Below, piece after piece: positions 57,109-64,000 of a stretch of 64,000 nt of DNA (positions are counted from its first letter, which is position 1; every line of letters begins with the position of its first letter). The translations under genes and the position numbers were made by a program. Below the pieces are notes generated by a model that worked only from the letters and a program-made list of their open reading frames with translations, ran no database searches and was not told where the DNA came from. The stretch is from Streptomyces tsukubensis (GTDB lineage Bacteria > Actinomycetota > Actinomycetes > Streptomycetales > Streptomycetaceae), in the NCBI RefSeq assembly GCF_003932715.1, contig NZ_CP020700.1, positions 5,106,501-5,170,500 on the forward strand, in the 5' to 3' direction.

Positions 57109-58583
57109 CGACGGAGAGCGCCCCCGCACCCCACCACCACCGCGCCGTCGCCGTGCCCTCGGCGGTCACGGCCCTGCACCCGCCGCGCCGCACCGCCCGC
57201 CACCGCCACCGCGCGGCCCGGGCCGTCCGGCGCAGCACCACCGCCCGCTACGGACCCGCCGCCGGACTGCTCACCGCCGACGCCCTGGCGCTCGCGCTGA
57301 CCGCCGCCCTGCTGCTGCCGTCGCTGCCGTGGCCCGCCGCCCTCCTCGTCCCGGCCCTCCTCGTCCAGCCCGCCGCCCACGCCTGCCGCGGCCTCTACCG
57401 GCCCCGGCTCTCGCCCTCCGCGCTCGCCGAGATCCCCGCCCTCGCCGGGCTCGCGCTCCTCCAGTGGCTGCTGCTCGCCGAGGCCACGGCCGCCTGGAAC
57501 GCCTCCCTCGCCGTCGACAAGGCCGTACTCGCGCTCGCCGTCGCCGTCCAGACCGGGCTGTGCACCGGGGCCCGCGCCCTGCTGTACGTCACCCGCAGGC
57601 TGGCCGCGGCCCGCCGCCCCCGCTCCGTCCTCGTCATCGGCACCGGACCGCTGGCACCCCAGGTCACCGCCGCACTCGCCGACCACCCCGGCTACGGGAT
57701 GCGGCCGGTGGGCCTGGTCGGCGGCGGGCCCGCCGACCCCGCCTGCTCCCTGCCGCTGCTCACCACCGCCGAGGACGTCGGCCGGGCCGTCGTCCAGAAC
57801 GCGGTACGCCACGCCGTCTTCACCGAACAGCCCGGCACCGACCACGAGTCCGCAGCCCTCGTCGCCCTCTTCGCCCAGGCCGGCGTACGGCAGTGGCTCG
57901 TCGACGGCGGCGCCACCACCGGCAACCGCTGGTACCGCGCCGCGAGCCCCGACCATCTGTGGGGATTCGCCGTACAGCCCCTCCACGGAGGGCTCCACCG
58001 GCCCGTCGCCCGGGCCGTCAAACGGGCCATCGACACCGTGCTCGCCGGACTGGTGCTGCTGGCCGCCGCGCCCGTACTCGCCGTCTGCGCCCTCGCCGTA
58101 CGCCTCTCCGACGGACCCGGGGTGATCTTCCGTCAGGAGCGCATCGGGCTCGACGGCCGCCCCTTCACCCTGCTGAAGTTCCGCACCCTGGCCCCCGCCG
58201 ACGACCACGAGTCCGCCACCCGCTGGAACATCGCCTACGACCACCGGATGAGCGCCACCGGCAGCGTGCTCCGCCGGACCTCCCTCGACGAACTGCCCCA
58301 GCTGTGGAACGTCGTCCGCGGCGATATGAGCCTCGTCGGACCCCGGCCCGAACGCCCCTACTACGTCGGCCGGTTCAGCCACACACACCCCGGATACGCC
58401 GCCCGCCACCGGATGCCCGTCGGCATCACCGGACTCGCCCAGGTCCACGGACTGCGCGGGGACACCTCCATCGAGGAGCGGGCCCGCTTCGACAACCACT
58501 ACATCGAGACGTGGTCGCCCTGGCAGGACCTCTGCATCATGGCGCGTACCGCCGTCTCCCTCTTCCGGCTCGGAGGCAGTTGA
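57105..58583 (+). CDS. Priming polyprenyl glycosylphosphotransferase (WcaJ/ExoY type)
   Basis: 492 residues from ATG 57105; the frame is open far upstream but that overlaps the GT4 gene. About four N-terminal spans, then a CoA-binding-like domain (SVLVIGTGPLAPQVTAAL), one more span, and the bacterial sugar transferase domain from KRAIDTVLAGLVLLAAAP. Conserved blocks FRQERIGLDGRPFTLLKFRTL, RRTSLDELPQLWNVVRGDMSLVGPRPERP and GITGLAQVHGLRGDTS are intact. It starts repeat-unit assembly by moving a sugar-1-phosphate to undecaprenyl phosphate. Confidence 0.95.
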   Translation: MTTESAPAPHHHRAVAVPSAVTALHPPRRTARHRHRAARAVRRSTTARYGPAAGLLTADALALALTAALLLPSLPWPAALLVPALLVQPAAHACRGLYRPRLSPSALAEIPALAGLALLQWLLLAEATAAWNASLAVDKAVLALAVAVQTGLCTGARALLYVTRRLAAARRPRSVLVIGTGPLAPQVTAALADHPGYGMRPVGLVGGGPADPACSLPLLTTAEDVGRAVVQNAVRHAVFTEQPGTDHESAALVALFAQAGVRQWLVDGGATTGNRWYRAASPDHLWGFAVQPLHGGLHRPVARAVKRAIDTVLAGLVLLAAAPVLAVCALAVRLSDGPGVIFRQERIGLDGRPFTLLKFRTLAPADDHESATRWNIAYDHRMSATGSVLRRTSLDELPQLWNVVRGDMSLVGPRPERPYYVGRFSHTHPGYAARHRMPVGITGLAQVHGLRGDTSIEERARFDNHYIETWSPWQDLCIMARTAVSLFRLGGS

Positions 58584-58585
58584 CG

Positions 58586-60037
58586 ATGGCCGTGCCCTGG
58601 ACCGCGCCACGGCCGCGCCCCCTCGGCGCCCCGGTGCCGAGGCCGATTCCGTGGGAGCTGCTCCCCCTGGTCGTGACGGTGCTGCTGCTGGCCGTACCGC
58701 TGCCCGTCCCGGCCGCCGGCGGCGGGGGGCTCGGGCCCGCCGACTACGCGTCCGGGGTTCTCGTCCTGTGCTGTCTGGCCCGGGTGCTGCGGACCCGGAG
58801 CCGTCCGCTGAGCCGTACCGCCGCCGTCGTCGTGGGCGCGCCCGCCGTCGCCATCGCCCTGGCCACCGTCACCGCCGCCGACCCGCTGGCCGCGGTGCCC
58901 GGTTTCGTCCGCTACCTCCAGGTCTTCGTCCTCGTCCCGGCGGCCGTGGTGCTGCTGGTGCGCGATGCCCGCGACTTCCGCGCCGTCACCGGGGCGCTGG
59001 TCGTCCTGGCGCTGGTCCAGGGCGCGATCGGGGTGCACCAGTACGCGACCGGTACCGGCGCCTCGTACATGGGCGAGGACATCCGGGCCGTCGGCACCTT
59101 CGGCCCCACCGACGTCATGGGCATGGCCACGGTCGTCGCGTACGGACTCCTCGCCTCCGCCGCACTCGCCCTGCGCACGCCCAAGGGCGCCCCGGTCCCG
59201 CTGCGCCCGGCCGCCGCCGGGGCCGCGGTCCTCCTCGTCGTCCCCCTCGGGCTCTCCTTCAGCCGCGGCGCGTGGATCGCCACCGCCGTCGCCGCGCTGG
59301 CGATGCTGACGCTCGCCGGGGTGCGCCGGGCCCTCACGGTGCTGGCCGTCGCGGTCGCCGCGACCGTCGTCCTGGTCGGCGGCTTCGGCGTCGGCTCCGC
59401 GATGATCGGGGCCAGGCTCAGCAGCATCACCCAGGTCACCGACGCCCCCGACCGCTCGGTCACCGACCGCTACACGATGTGGGCCGCCGCCGAGAGCATG
59501 TGGCGCGGGCATCCGCTGACCGGCGTCGGACTGAAGGGCTTCCCCGACCACCGGGACTCCCACGCCACGATCGGCCTCTCCTCCGGCAGCGATACCGCGG
59601 GCGCGGGACAGGAGTTCCTGCGCCAGCCGCTGCTCTCGCCGCACAACATGTATCTGCTGATCCTCAGCGAACAGGGGCTGATCGGCGCGGTCGCCTTCAC
59701 CGGAAGCTGGGCGGCCCTGCTGGTCGGCGGCGTCCGGCGGCTCCTCGTCCGGCGCGGCGCGCTGGACTGCGGTCTCGCGGCGGTGGCGCTGACGCTCTGG
59801 CAGACCGTCGACTTCCTGTACGCGGACATCGGCGGCCCCTCGACCGTGCTGACGGGCGTGGTGTTCGGCCTGGCGGCGCGGTGGGCGCTGGCGCCCCTCG
59901 GCGAACCGGTCCGCGCCGCGGGACGGGTGCCGGGGCCGGCCACGGGGACCGGGGTACGGGCCGGGGAGCGGGCCCGGGCGTGCACCGCACCCGCACCCGC
60001 CCCCGCGCCCGGCCCCGGGTCCGGTACGGCCGGATGA
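58586..60037 (+). CDS. O-antigen ligase/Wzy-type polymerase membrane protein
   Basis: 483 residues; ATG 58586 lies 2 bases past the preceding stop with GGAGG upstream. About ten spans, and a large outside loop (residues 270-370) carrying RYTMWAAAESMWRGHPLTGVGLKGFPDH and PHNMYLLILSEQGLIGA, the His/Arg pattern of the Wzy_C (O-antigen ligase) domain. In this context it is the likely repeat-unit polymerase. A disordered Pro/Ala tail ends the protein. Its stop overlaps the next start (ATGA). Confidence 0.9.
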   Translation: MAVPWTAPRPRPLGAPVPRPIPWELLPLVVTVLLLAVPLPVPAAGGGGLGPADYASGVLVLCCLARVLRTRSRPLSRTAAVVVGAPAVAIALATVTAADPLAAVPGFVRYLQVFVLVPAAVVLLVRDARDFRAVTGALVVLALVQGAIGVHQYATGTGASYMGEDIRAVGTFGPTDVMGMATVVAYGLLASAALALRTPKGAPVPLRPAAAGAAVLLVVPLGLSFSRGAWIATAVAALAMLTLAGVRRALTVLAVAVAATVVLVGGFGVGSAMIGARLSSITQVTDAPDRSVTDRYTMWAAAESMWRGHPLTGVGLKGFPDHRDSHATIGLSSGSDTAGAGQEFLRQPLLSPHNMYLLILSEQGLIGAVAFTGSWAALLVGGVRRLLVRRGALDCGLAAVALTLWQTVDFLYADIGGPSTVLTGVVFGLAARWALAPLGEPVRAAGRVPGPATGTGVRAGERARACTAPAPAPAPGPGSGTAG

Positions 60038-61839
60038 CCGGCGTGGACACCCGCGGGAAACCCTCCGCCACGGCCGAACCCTCCCGGCTCGGCAACGTCC
60101 TCGCCCGCGCCGCCGCCGTCACCGCCGGACTCACCCTCGCGGGCGCCCTCTTCGGCCTCGTACGCGACCAGGCCATCGCCCAGATCTACGGCGCCAGCGT
60201 CGACAGCGACGCCTTCCTCATCTCCTGGACCGTGCCCGAGATGGCGGCGACCCTCCTCATCGAGGACGCCATGGCGCTGCTGCTCGTCCCCGCGTTCAGC
60301 CACGCCCTGGCCCGGCGCGCGGCGGCGGCCGGGGAACCGGACGGCGGGGCGCTGCGCGGCGATCCGGTACGGGCACTGGTCCGTCACACCTTTCCGAAGC
60401 TGTTCGCCGTCCTCGCCGCCGCGACCGGGCTGCTGCTCGTCTTCGCCCCGCAGTTCGTGGCCGCGCTCGCCCCCGGTTTCGCCGATCCGGCGCTGGCCGT
60501 CGAATGCACCCGGCTGACCGCGCTGACCGTGCTCACCTTCGGCATCGCGGGCTACTTCAGTGCGGCGCTCCGCGCCCACGGCTGTTTTGTGCCGCCCGCG
60601 GGTGTGTACGTCGCCTACAACGCCGGGATCATCGCCACCACGATCGCCCTGCACGGCCTGTGGGGGGTCCGGGCCGCGGCGGCGGGGGTCGCGTTCGGGG
60701 GAGCGCTGATGGTCCTGGTGCAACTCCCCTTCTTCGCCCGCGAGGTGACCACTCGCCCACGGCGCCCGCATCCGCTGCCGCGTCCCCGCACCGGCGCCCG
60801 TACGGGCAGGTTCCGGGGCGTCCGTCCCCTCGGGGCATCGGGGGCGGAACTGCCCGACCGGCCGGCAACGGCCCACGGCGGGCGGACGGCCCCCGGCCCA
60901 AACGGCACTCACCCGGAGCCGGAGGGCCCGCACCGCGCAGAGCCCGGCACACCCCCGGCGGGCCCGGCGGGCCCCGCGGGAGCCGTTGGAGTACTCCTCG
61001 CCCCCATCGTGCTCTTCGCCGTCAGCCGCCAGTCCCAGGTCCTCGTCGAACGCTTCCTCGCCTCCTCCCTCCCCAGCGGCGCGATCTCCCACCTCAACTA
61101 CGCGCAGAAGGTCGCGCAGATGCCGATGGTGCTCTCCCTGATGTTCTGCACCGTCACCTTCCCCGCCGTCGCCAAGGCCATGGCGGAGGGCGACCGGGAG
61201 CGGGCCCGCCGCCGGGTCGAGAACGATCTCGCGCTCGCCGGGCTGACCGTCCTCCTCGGCACCGCGCTGATCATCGGCTACGCCCCCCAGATCGTGGAGG
61301 TCCTCTTCCAGCGCGGCGCGTTCGGCCCCGAGGACACACAGACCACCGCGACCGTGATGCGGGTGTACGCCGCCGGGCTCCTCGGCCACACTCTCGTCGG
61401 CGCGCTGGGCCGCCCGTTCTTCTCCGCGGGCCGCCCCACCTGGTATCCGGCCGTCGCGATGGCCGCCGGGCTCGTCGTCACCGTGGCCGCGGGCGCGGCC
61501 GCCGTCGGCCCCTGGGGCGTCTACGGCATCGCCGCCGCCAACGCGGCGGGCATCTCCACCACCGCCCTGCTCCTGCTGCGCGGCCTCGGCTCCCGGGTCG
61601 TCCCCATCCGGGTCCGCGCCATCACCCCGGCACTCGGGCGGCTCGCGCTCGCCGCCGGGTGCGCCGCCGCCGCAGGACGGCTCGCCGCGGGCACGATCGA
61701 AGCGGCGCTGCCGAGCCTGGCCGTGGGCTGTCTGCTCGTCCCCGCCGTCTTCACCGTCACCGGGCTCGCGGTCCGAGCCCCCGAAGTCGTCCATCTGCTG
61801 GCTCTCATCCGACAGAGGATCGCCCGACATGTCCGCTGA
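60034..61839 (+). CDS. MurJ/MviN-type lipid-linked glycan flippase with central low-complexity insert
   Basis: 601 residues from ATG 60034. Fourteen-span MOP-superfamily layout: LTLAGALFGLVRDQAIAQIYG at the start with the Arg-Asp pair, SDAFLISWTVPEM, and QSQVLVERFLASSLPSGAISHLNYAQKV in the second half, which is the MurJ/MviN pattern. Between the two halves (about residues 235-320) is an 80-residue Pro/Arg/Gly-rich hydrophilic insert. MurJ moves lipid II; in an exopolysaccharide operon a paralogue is likely to act as the Wzx flippase for the repeat unit. It overlaps the deacetylase gene by 11 bp. Confidence 0.9.
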   Translation: MTGVDTRGKPSATAEPSRLGNVLARAAAVTAGLTLAGALFGLVRDQAIAQIYGASVDSDAFLISWTVPEMAATLLIEDAMALLLVPAFSHALARRAAAAGEPDGGALRGDPVRALVRHTFPKLFAVLAAATGLLLVFAPQFVAALAPGFADPALAVECTRLTALTVLTFGIAGYFSAALRAHGCFVPPAGVYVAYNAGIIATTIALHGLWGVRAAAAGVAFGGALMVLVQLPFFAREVTTRPRRPHPLPRPRTGARTGRFRGVRPLGASGAELPDRPATAHGGRTAPGPNGTHPEPEGPHRAEPGTPPAGPAGPAGAVGVLLAPIVLFAVSRQSQVLVERFLASSLPSGAISHLNYAQKVAQMPMVLSLMFCTVTFPAVAKAMAEGDRERARRRVENDLALAGLTVLLGTALIIGYAPQIVEVLFQRGAFGPEDTQTTATVMRVYAAGLLGHTLVGALGRPFFSAGRPTWYPAVAMAAGLVVTVAAGAAAVGPWGVYGIAAANAAGISTTALLLLRGLGSRVVPIRVRAITPALGRLALAAGCAAAAGRLAAGTIEAALPSLAVGCLLVPAVFTVTGLAVRAPEVVHLLALIRQRIARHVR

Positions 61840-62623
61840 CACGGCGCCACCGCGCAACCAGACGCCCGCCACCGCCACCGCCGCCCTGTCCCTCACCGCC
61901 GTGGCCGCGCCCGTCGCCACCGCCGTCCGACGGCCGTGGATCCTGATGTACCACTCGGTCTCCGACCCGGCGCACGATCCGTACGGCATCACCGTCTCGC
62001 CCGACCGCCTCGACCTCCAGCTCCGCTGGCTGCGGGCCCGCGGACTCACCGGGGTGTCCGTCGCGGCCCTGCTGCGGGCCTGTGCGCAGGGCCGCGGCCG
62101 GGGGCTCGTCGGCCTCACCTTCGACGACGGCTACGCCGACTTCGCCGACGGCGCGCTGCCCGTCCTGCGCCGCCACGACTGCACCGCGACGCTGTTCGTG
62201 CTGCCCGGGCGGCTCGGCGGCGACAACGCCTGGGACCCGGACGGCCCCCGAAGACCCCTGATCGACGAGGCCGGGATCCGTACCGCCGTCGCGGCCGGGA
62301 CCGAGATCGCCTCGCACGGCCTGTACCACGTCGACCTCACCCGGCTCGACGACGACGCCCTGCGCGAGGAGACCCTCCGCAGCCGCGCCTGGCTGCGCGA
62401 GGTGACCGGCCGCGATCCGGAGGGCTTCTGCTATCCGTACGGCACGGTCGACGGCCGGGTCGCGTCGGCGGTGCGCTCGGCGGGGTACGCGTACGGCTGC
62501 GCGATCCGCCCGCCCGCCGGACTCGGCGGCCCCTACGCCCTGCCCCGTACGCACATCAGCCAGGCCGACCGCGCGGTCCGGCTGTGGGCGAAGCGGGCCG
62601 GGCACCGGGCGGGTCTGCGATGA
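61829..62623 (+). CDS. Polysaccharide deacetylase (NodB/CE4 family)
   Basis: 264 residues. NodB-homology motifs are all seen: VGLTFDDGYADF (catalytic and metal Asp), the metal-binding ASHGLYHVDL (HxxxH), CYPYGTVDG and PRTHIS at the end. The N-terminal 35 residues are Ala/Thr/Pro-rich with a weak hydrophobic stretch, so secretion is uncertain. It would remove N-acetyl groups from the polymer or its repeat unit, leaving free amines. The stop overlaps the next ATG (ATGA). Confidence 0.93.
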   Translation: MSADTAPPRNQTPATATAALSLTAVAAPVATAVRRPWILMYHSVSDPAHDPYGITVSPDRLDLQLRWLRARGLTGVSVAALLRACAQGRGRGLVGLTFDDGYADFADGALPVLRRHDCTATLFVLPGRLGGDNAWDPDGPRRPLIDEAGIRTAVAAGTEIASHGLYHVDLTRLDDDALREETLRSRAWLREVTGRDPEGFCYPYGTVDGRVASAVRSAGYAYGCAIRPPAGLGGPYALPRTHISQADRAVRLWAKRAGHRAGLR

Positions 62624-64000
62624 CGGCCGCCGCTCCCCGGGTGCTCCAGGTGATCACCGGCCTGGGCACGGGCGGCGCCGAGCAGCAGCTGCGGCTGCTG
62701 CTGCGGCATCTGCCCTACGCCTGCGACGTGGTGACGCTCACCAACCCGGGGCCGGTCGCGGACGGACTGCGCGCGGACGGGGTCGAGGTCACCGACCTCG
62801 GTATGTGCGGCAACCGCGACCTGGCCGCGCTGCCCCGGCTCGTACGGCTGATCAGGGACGGCGGCTACGGCCTCGTCCACACCCATCTGTACCGGGCGTG
62901 CGTGTACGGGAGGATCGCGGCCCGGCTGGCCGGGGTGCGGGCGGTCGTGGCGACCGAGCACTCCCTCGGCGACCGCGAGATCGAAGGCCGGCCGCTGACC
63001 CGCGGCACCCGTGCCCTGTACCGCGGTACGGAACGCCTGGGCGCGGCGACGGTCGCGGTCTCGGACACGGTCGCGGCCCGGCTGGCCGATTGGGGCGTCC
63101 CGCCGGAGCGGACGCACACGGTGCCCAACGGCATCGACGCGCGGCAGTTCCGCTTCGACCCGGCGGCCCGGTCGGCGGTACGGTCCGGTCTCGGCGTCGC
63201 CCCGGACGCGTATCTGCTGGGCGGGGTGGGGCGGCTGGTCCCCGGCAAGGGCTTCGACGCCCTGATCCGTACGGCGGCTGCCGTACCCGCCGTGACGGTC
63301 GTCATCGCGGGCGAAGGCCCCGAAGGCCCCGCCCTGAAAAGGCTGGCGGCGGAGCTGGGCGTGGCGGACCGGGTCCGCTTCCTGGGCGACTGCGCGCCGG
63401 GCCCGACGGCGGACACCGGCGGCCCTGCCGGGCGAGGCAGTTGCGGTCCGGTGACCGATCACACCGTGGGCACGGGTTCCGCCGGGCCCGGCGGCTCGGC
63501 GCCCGCGGACCCCGGTGCCGCTGTCGCTGCGGGGCCGCCCGGTGCGGCCCGGGTGGGCGGGTCCGGCGGCTGCGACCGGGCCGCGGTAGCCGCGGTTCCG
63601 GTGTGGGCCGGTGCCACCGGCCCGGGCGGTACTGCCGCGCAGGAGACACCCGTAGCGGGAGCCGCAGAAGCGGGCGCTGCGGCCGGGGCGGGTGCCCCCG
63701 CCCGGCCGGGGGCACCTGCCGGGCCCGGTGCCGCTGCCCGGTCCGGGCCGTCCGCCGGGCCCCGACTCCGGATCACCGTTCCCGAAGTCCTCAGCGCCGT
63801 CGACGCCTTCGTCTCCGCCTCCCGGGAGGAAGCCTTCGGGCTCGCCGTCGTCGAGGCACTCGCCGCCGGGCTGCCCGTGCTGTACCGGACCTGTCCCGCC
63901 GTCCAGGACCTGTCCCCGGAACTGGTGCCCGGAGCCGTCCGGTTCGGGCCCGACGACGCGTCCCTCACCGCCGCCGTCCGCGAACTCGCCGCCCGGCGCC
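62620..64000 (+). CDS. Glycosyltransferase family 4 with ~120-residue inserted tract (3' end outside window)
   Basis: At least 460 residues, open to the window end. ATG 62620 overlaps the deacetylase stop (ATGA). N-terminal GT-B domain VLQVITGLGTGGAEQQLRLL and HTHLYRACVYGRIAARLAG, then the second domain YLLGGVGRLVPGKGFDALI and VVIAGEGPEGPALKRLA. After VRFLGDCAPG (about 63396) the normal sequence is broken by some 120 residues rich in Gly, Ala and Pro (63400-63767). The family sequence resumes at ITVPEVLSAVDAFVSASREEAFGLAVVEALAAGLPVL, with the E-x7-E motif intact. No stop or frameshift is seen in the insert. It is the sixth gene of the operon. Confidence 0.9.
   Translation, partial: MTAAAPRVLQVITGLGTGGAEQQLRLLLRHLPYACDVVTLTNPGPVADGLRADGVEVTDLGMCGNRDLAALPRLVRLIRDGGYGLVHTHLYRACVYGRIAARLAGVRAVVATEHSLGDREIEGRPLTRGTRALYRGTERLGAATVAVSDTVAARLADWGVPPERTHTVPNGIDARQFRFDPAARSAVRSGLGVAPDAYLLGGVGRLVPGKGFDALIRTAAAVPAVTVVIAGEGPEGPALKRLAAELGVADRVRFLGDCAPGPTADTGGPAGRGSCGPVTDHTVGTGSAGPGGSAPADPGAAVAAGPPGAARVGGSGGCDRAAVAAVPVWAGATGPGGTAAQETPVAGAAEAGAAAGAGAPARPGAPAGPGAAARSGPSAGPRLRITVPEVLSAVDAFVSASREEAFGLAVVEALAAGLPVLYRTCPAVQDLSPELVPGAVRFGPDDASLTAAVRELAARR

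Noticed and set aside
54649..57129. 826-codon minus-strand frame opposite the DUF3344 and GT4 genes
   Set aside because: Antisense shadow; no ribosome site or family features, and both plus-strand genes have clear motifs.

Overview
The window is high-GC (over 70%) actinobacterial chromosome, almost certainly Streptomyces. It carries chaplins and rodlins (aerial-hypha surface proteins), a mycothiol S-conjugate amidase, a GTP-dependent PEP carboxykinase, histidine ammonia-lyase with a Cys-Ser-Gly MIO triad, very rare TTA (bldA-type) codons, and gene order that I recall resembling part of the core of S. coelicolor. I see no rRNA, tRNA, CRISPR array, transposase or prophage. I call 51 protein genes, one 10-codon leader ORF and a set of terminators, repeats and regulatory sites.

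Layout. 1-5.5 kb: end of a class III adenylate cyclase, a crotonase-family enzyme, a GGDEF diguanylate cyclase, a repeat-rich gap with a large inverted repeat, and hutH. 5.5-11.5 kb: a small LADTG sortase-type surface protein, an L,D-transpeptidase lipoprotein, a large membrane protein, and an ABC-F ATPase preceded by a leader peptide ORF typical of ribosome-sensing antibiotic resistance genes. 11.5-18.5 kb: two tandem paralogous secreted subtilisins. 18.9-25.9 kb: housekeeping genes (msrA, cystathionine gamma-synthase, sigma-like protein plus membrane partner, MarR regulator divergent from ilvA). 25.9-27.9 kb: a divergent regulatory locus with a GntR/UTRA regulator, a second UTRA-only protein, and a zinc-ribbon protein with a TTA codon, sharing a promoter region with repeated CTAGCTYACG boxes.

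28-36 kb: greA, a DUF4307 protein, mca, a small membrane protein, a large STAND-TPR ATPase with an altered P-loop, and a thioredoxin-domain YyaL-like protein. 36.5-43.7 kb: three translationally coupled membrane glycosyltransferases (two with TTA codons) followed by a secreted copper-radical (galactose oxidase/GlxA-type) oxidase with added N- and C-terminal domains. This looks like a developmentally controlled surface-glycan system distinct in layout from cslA-glxA. 43.7-51.4 kb: TrhA-type membrane protein, PEP carboxykinase, a coupled three-gene operon (helical WXG-like protein, DUF1023 hydrolase, lipoprotein; TTA codons in two of the three), a small protein, and an alanine-type aminotransferase.

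51.6-54.4 kb: an aerial-surface island with two chaplins, two rodlins sharing a conserved upstream element at the same distance, and one more small secreted protein. 54.7-64 kb: a DUF3344 secreted protein followed by a tightly coupled Wzx/Wzy-type exopolysaccharide operon (glycosyltransferase, priming glycosylphosphotransferase, O-antigen-ligase-like polymerase, MurJ-type flippase, polysaccharide deacetylase, second glycosyltransferase running off the end). The second half of the window is therefore strongly weighted to building and modifying the outside of the hypha.
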